Shown here piece by piece: positions 5,386 through 6,022 of a DNA stretch of 6,022 nucleotides. Origin of the DNA: Methylococcaceae bacterium (GTDB lineage: Bacteria > Pseudomonadota > Gammaproteobacteria > Methylococcales > Methylomonadaceae). The stretch covers positions 1 through 6,022 of the forward strand of contig SXIZ01000227.1 in the NCBI GenBank assembly GCA_005779525.1, written 5' to 3'. Positions within the stretch are counted from its first letter, which is position 1; every line of letters begins with the position of its first letter. A model generated the notes under the pieces. It was not told the DNA's origin and did no database searches. It worked only from the letters and a program-made list of their open reading frames with translations. A program made the translations under genes and the position numbers.

Positions 5386-6022
5386 ATGTCTAAAAATCGA
5401 AGTACCGTTCAGTCATTTATCTATTCCTTATGCTTGCATATTTTAGTAGTTGTACTGATTGCATTTATTAAAGTAGAGCCTAAAAAAGTAGATCCAGAGT
5501 CCCAGCCAGAAATTGTGCAAGCGACCTTGATGGAAGAAATGCCTGCGGCACCACCTACTAAACCAGAACCCGCAAAAGCCACTAAAACAGCACCCCCTGA
5601 ACCTGCTGTGGAAGTGCCGACTGCTGCGCAAAAACAAGCTGATGCCTTGTTAGAGCAAAAACAAGAAGCGGCGGCAGAAGCCAAGCGTAAACAAGAAGAA
5701 GCTAAACGTGAAGCTGCAAGAGAAGCCGCTAAAGAAGAGGCTTTGCAAAAACAAAAAGCAGAGTTAAAAAAACAGGAAGAAGCGAAAAAGCAGGCAGAAG
5801 CTGAAAAACTCGCAAAACAAAAGCAAGAAGCCGAGGCGCAAAAGCAACTCGAAGCAGCGCAGGAACAGAAAAAAGCTGAGCTGATTAAAAAAGCTGAAAT
5901 TAAAAAGCAAATGGAGCAGCAACGTAAAGCAGAAGCTGAACAGCGCGAAGCCGAAGCTGCTAAACAAGCTGAGTTACAGGCAAAAGAAGCCGCAAAAACT
6001 CAAGAACAGCAAAAACAAGCAG
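5386..6022 (+). CDS. tolA: Energy-transducing protein TolA (C-terminus cut off by window edge)
   Basis: TolA spans the periplasm and carries energy from TolQR to TolB-Pal at the outer membrane; its C-terminal domain is also a known colicin and phage receptor part in E. coli. The frame opens at the ATG at 5386 and runs to the right edge (212 codons, no stop). Domain I has one membrane helix at about 10-28 with the SxxxH motif (S14, H18) that contacts TolQR. A proline-rich linker covers about 52-78 (PAAPPTKPEPAK, APPEPAVEVP). From about residue 80 to the edge, domain II is a long uninterrupted helix made almost only of Ala, Lys, Glu and Gln. Domain III, the TolB/Pal-binding end, lies outside the window. 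No clear ribosome site precedes the ATG, and the gap to the tolR stop is six bases. The skewed A/K/E/Q codon content is expected for TolA and is not evidence of transfer. Confidence 0.96.
   Translation, partial: MSKNRSTVQSFIYSLCLHILVVVLIAFIKVEPKKVDPESQPEIVQATLMEEMPAAPPTKPEPAKATKTAPPEPAVEVPTAAQKQADALLEQKQEAAAEAKRKQEEAKREAAREAAKEEALQKQKAELKKQEEAKKQAEAEKLAKQKQEAEAQKQLEAAQEQKKAELIKKAEIKKQMEQQRKAEAEQREAEAAKQAELQAKEAAKTQEQQKQA

Noticed and set aside
5421..5967. Minus-strand frames rich in Phe, Leu, Ser or Cys within tolA
   Set aside because: They are the complement of the Lys/Glu/Ala/Gln repeats of TolA; the apparent hydrophobicity is a composition artefact.
5625..6022. Repeat array in the A/G-rich stretch at the right end
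   Set aside because: The repetition follows from the Lys/Glu/Ala/Gln helix of TolA domain II; there is no fixed-length DNA unit and it is normal for the family.

Overview
The window looks like ordinary chromosomal DNA of a gammaproteobacterium with moderate GC (by eye in the mid-40s percent). The main reason is the conserved gene order ruvA-ruvB-ybgC-tolQ-tolR-tolA. Support also comes from a DapC-type aminotransferase that resembles the proteobacterial succinyldiaminopimelate transaminases. I cannot name the genus from sequence alone.

Layout: positions 1-1707 hold two minus-strand genes read leftwards. The first is an M48-family zinc metallopeptidase lipoprotein (931-1707). The second is dapC (931 down to the left edge, C-terminus cut off), whose ATG overlaps the peptidase stop by one base. 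Positions 1708-2061 are a 354-base divergent spacer with no convincing gene. It carries an 11-bp tandem repeat over the peptidase start codon, a 13-bp palindrome, an imperfect stem-loop and a candidate -10 box for ruvAB. Positions 2062-3713 hold ruvA (GTG start) and ruvB, the Holliday-junction branch-migration motor, overlapping by four bases; ruvC is not next to them. Positions 3714-3879 hold an inverted repeat and a good sigma-70-type promoter. From 3880 to the right edge runs the Tol operon: ybgC (acyl-CoA thioesterase), tolQ, tolR and the first 212 codons of tolA.

Function: RuvA and RuvB move Holliday junctions during recombinational repair. TolQ and TolR form the proton-driven inner-membrane motor. 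TolA carries that energy across the periplasm towards TolB-Pal, which would be expected beyond the right edge, to constrict and stabilise the outer membrane during division. The peptidase probably acts at the outer membrane, and DapC makes a precursor of peptidoglycan diaminopimelate and lysine, so most of the window concerns the cell envelope.

I found no novel system. The points worth a second look are small: the correct ybgC start, the duplicated start region of the peptidase gene, the ruvA leader with ruvC absent, and several short inverted repeats.
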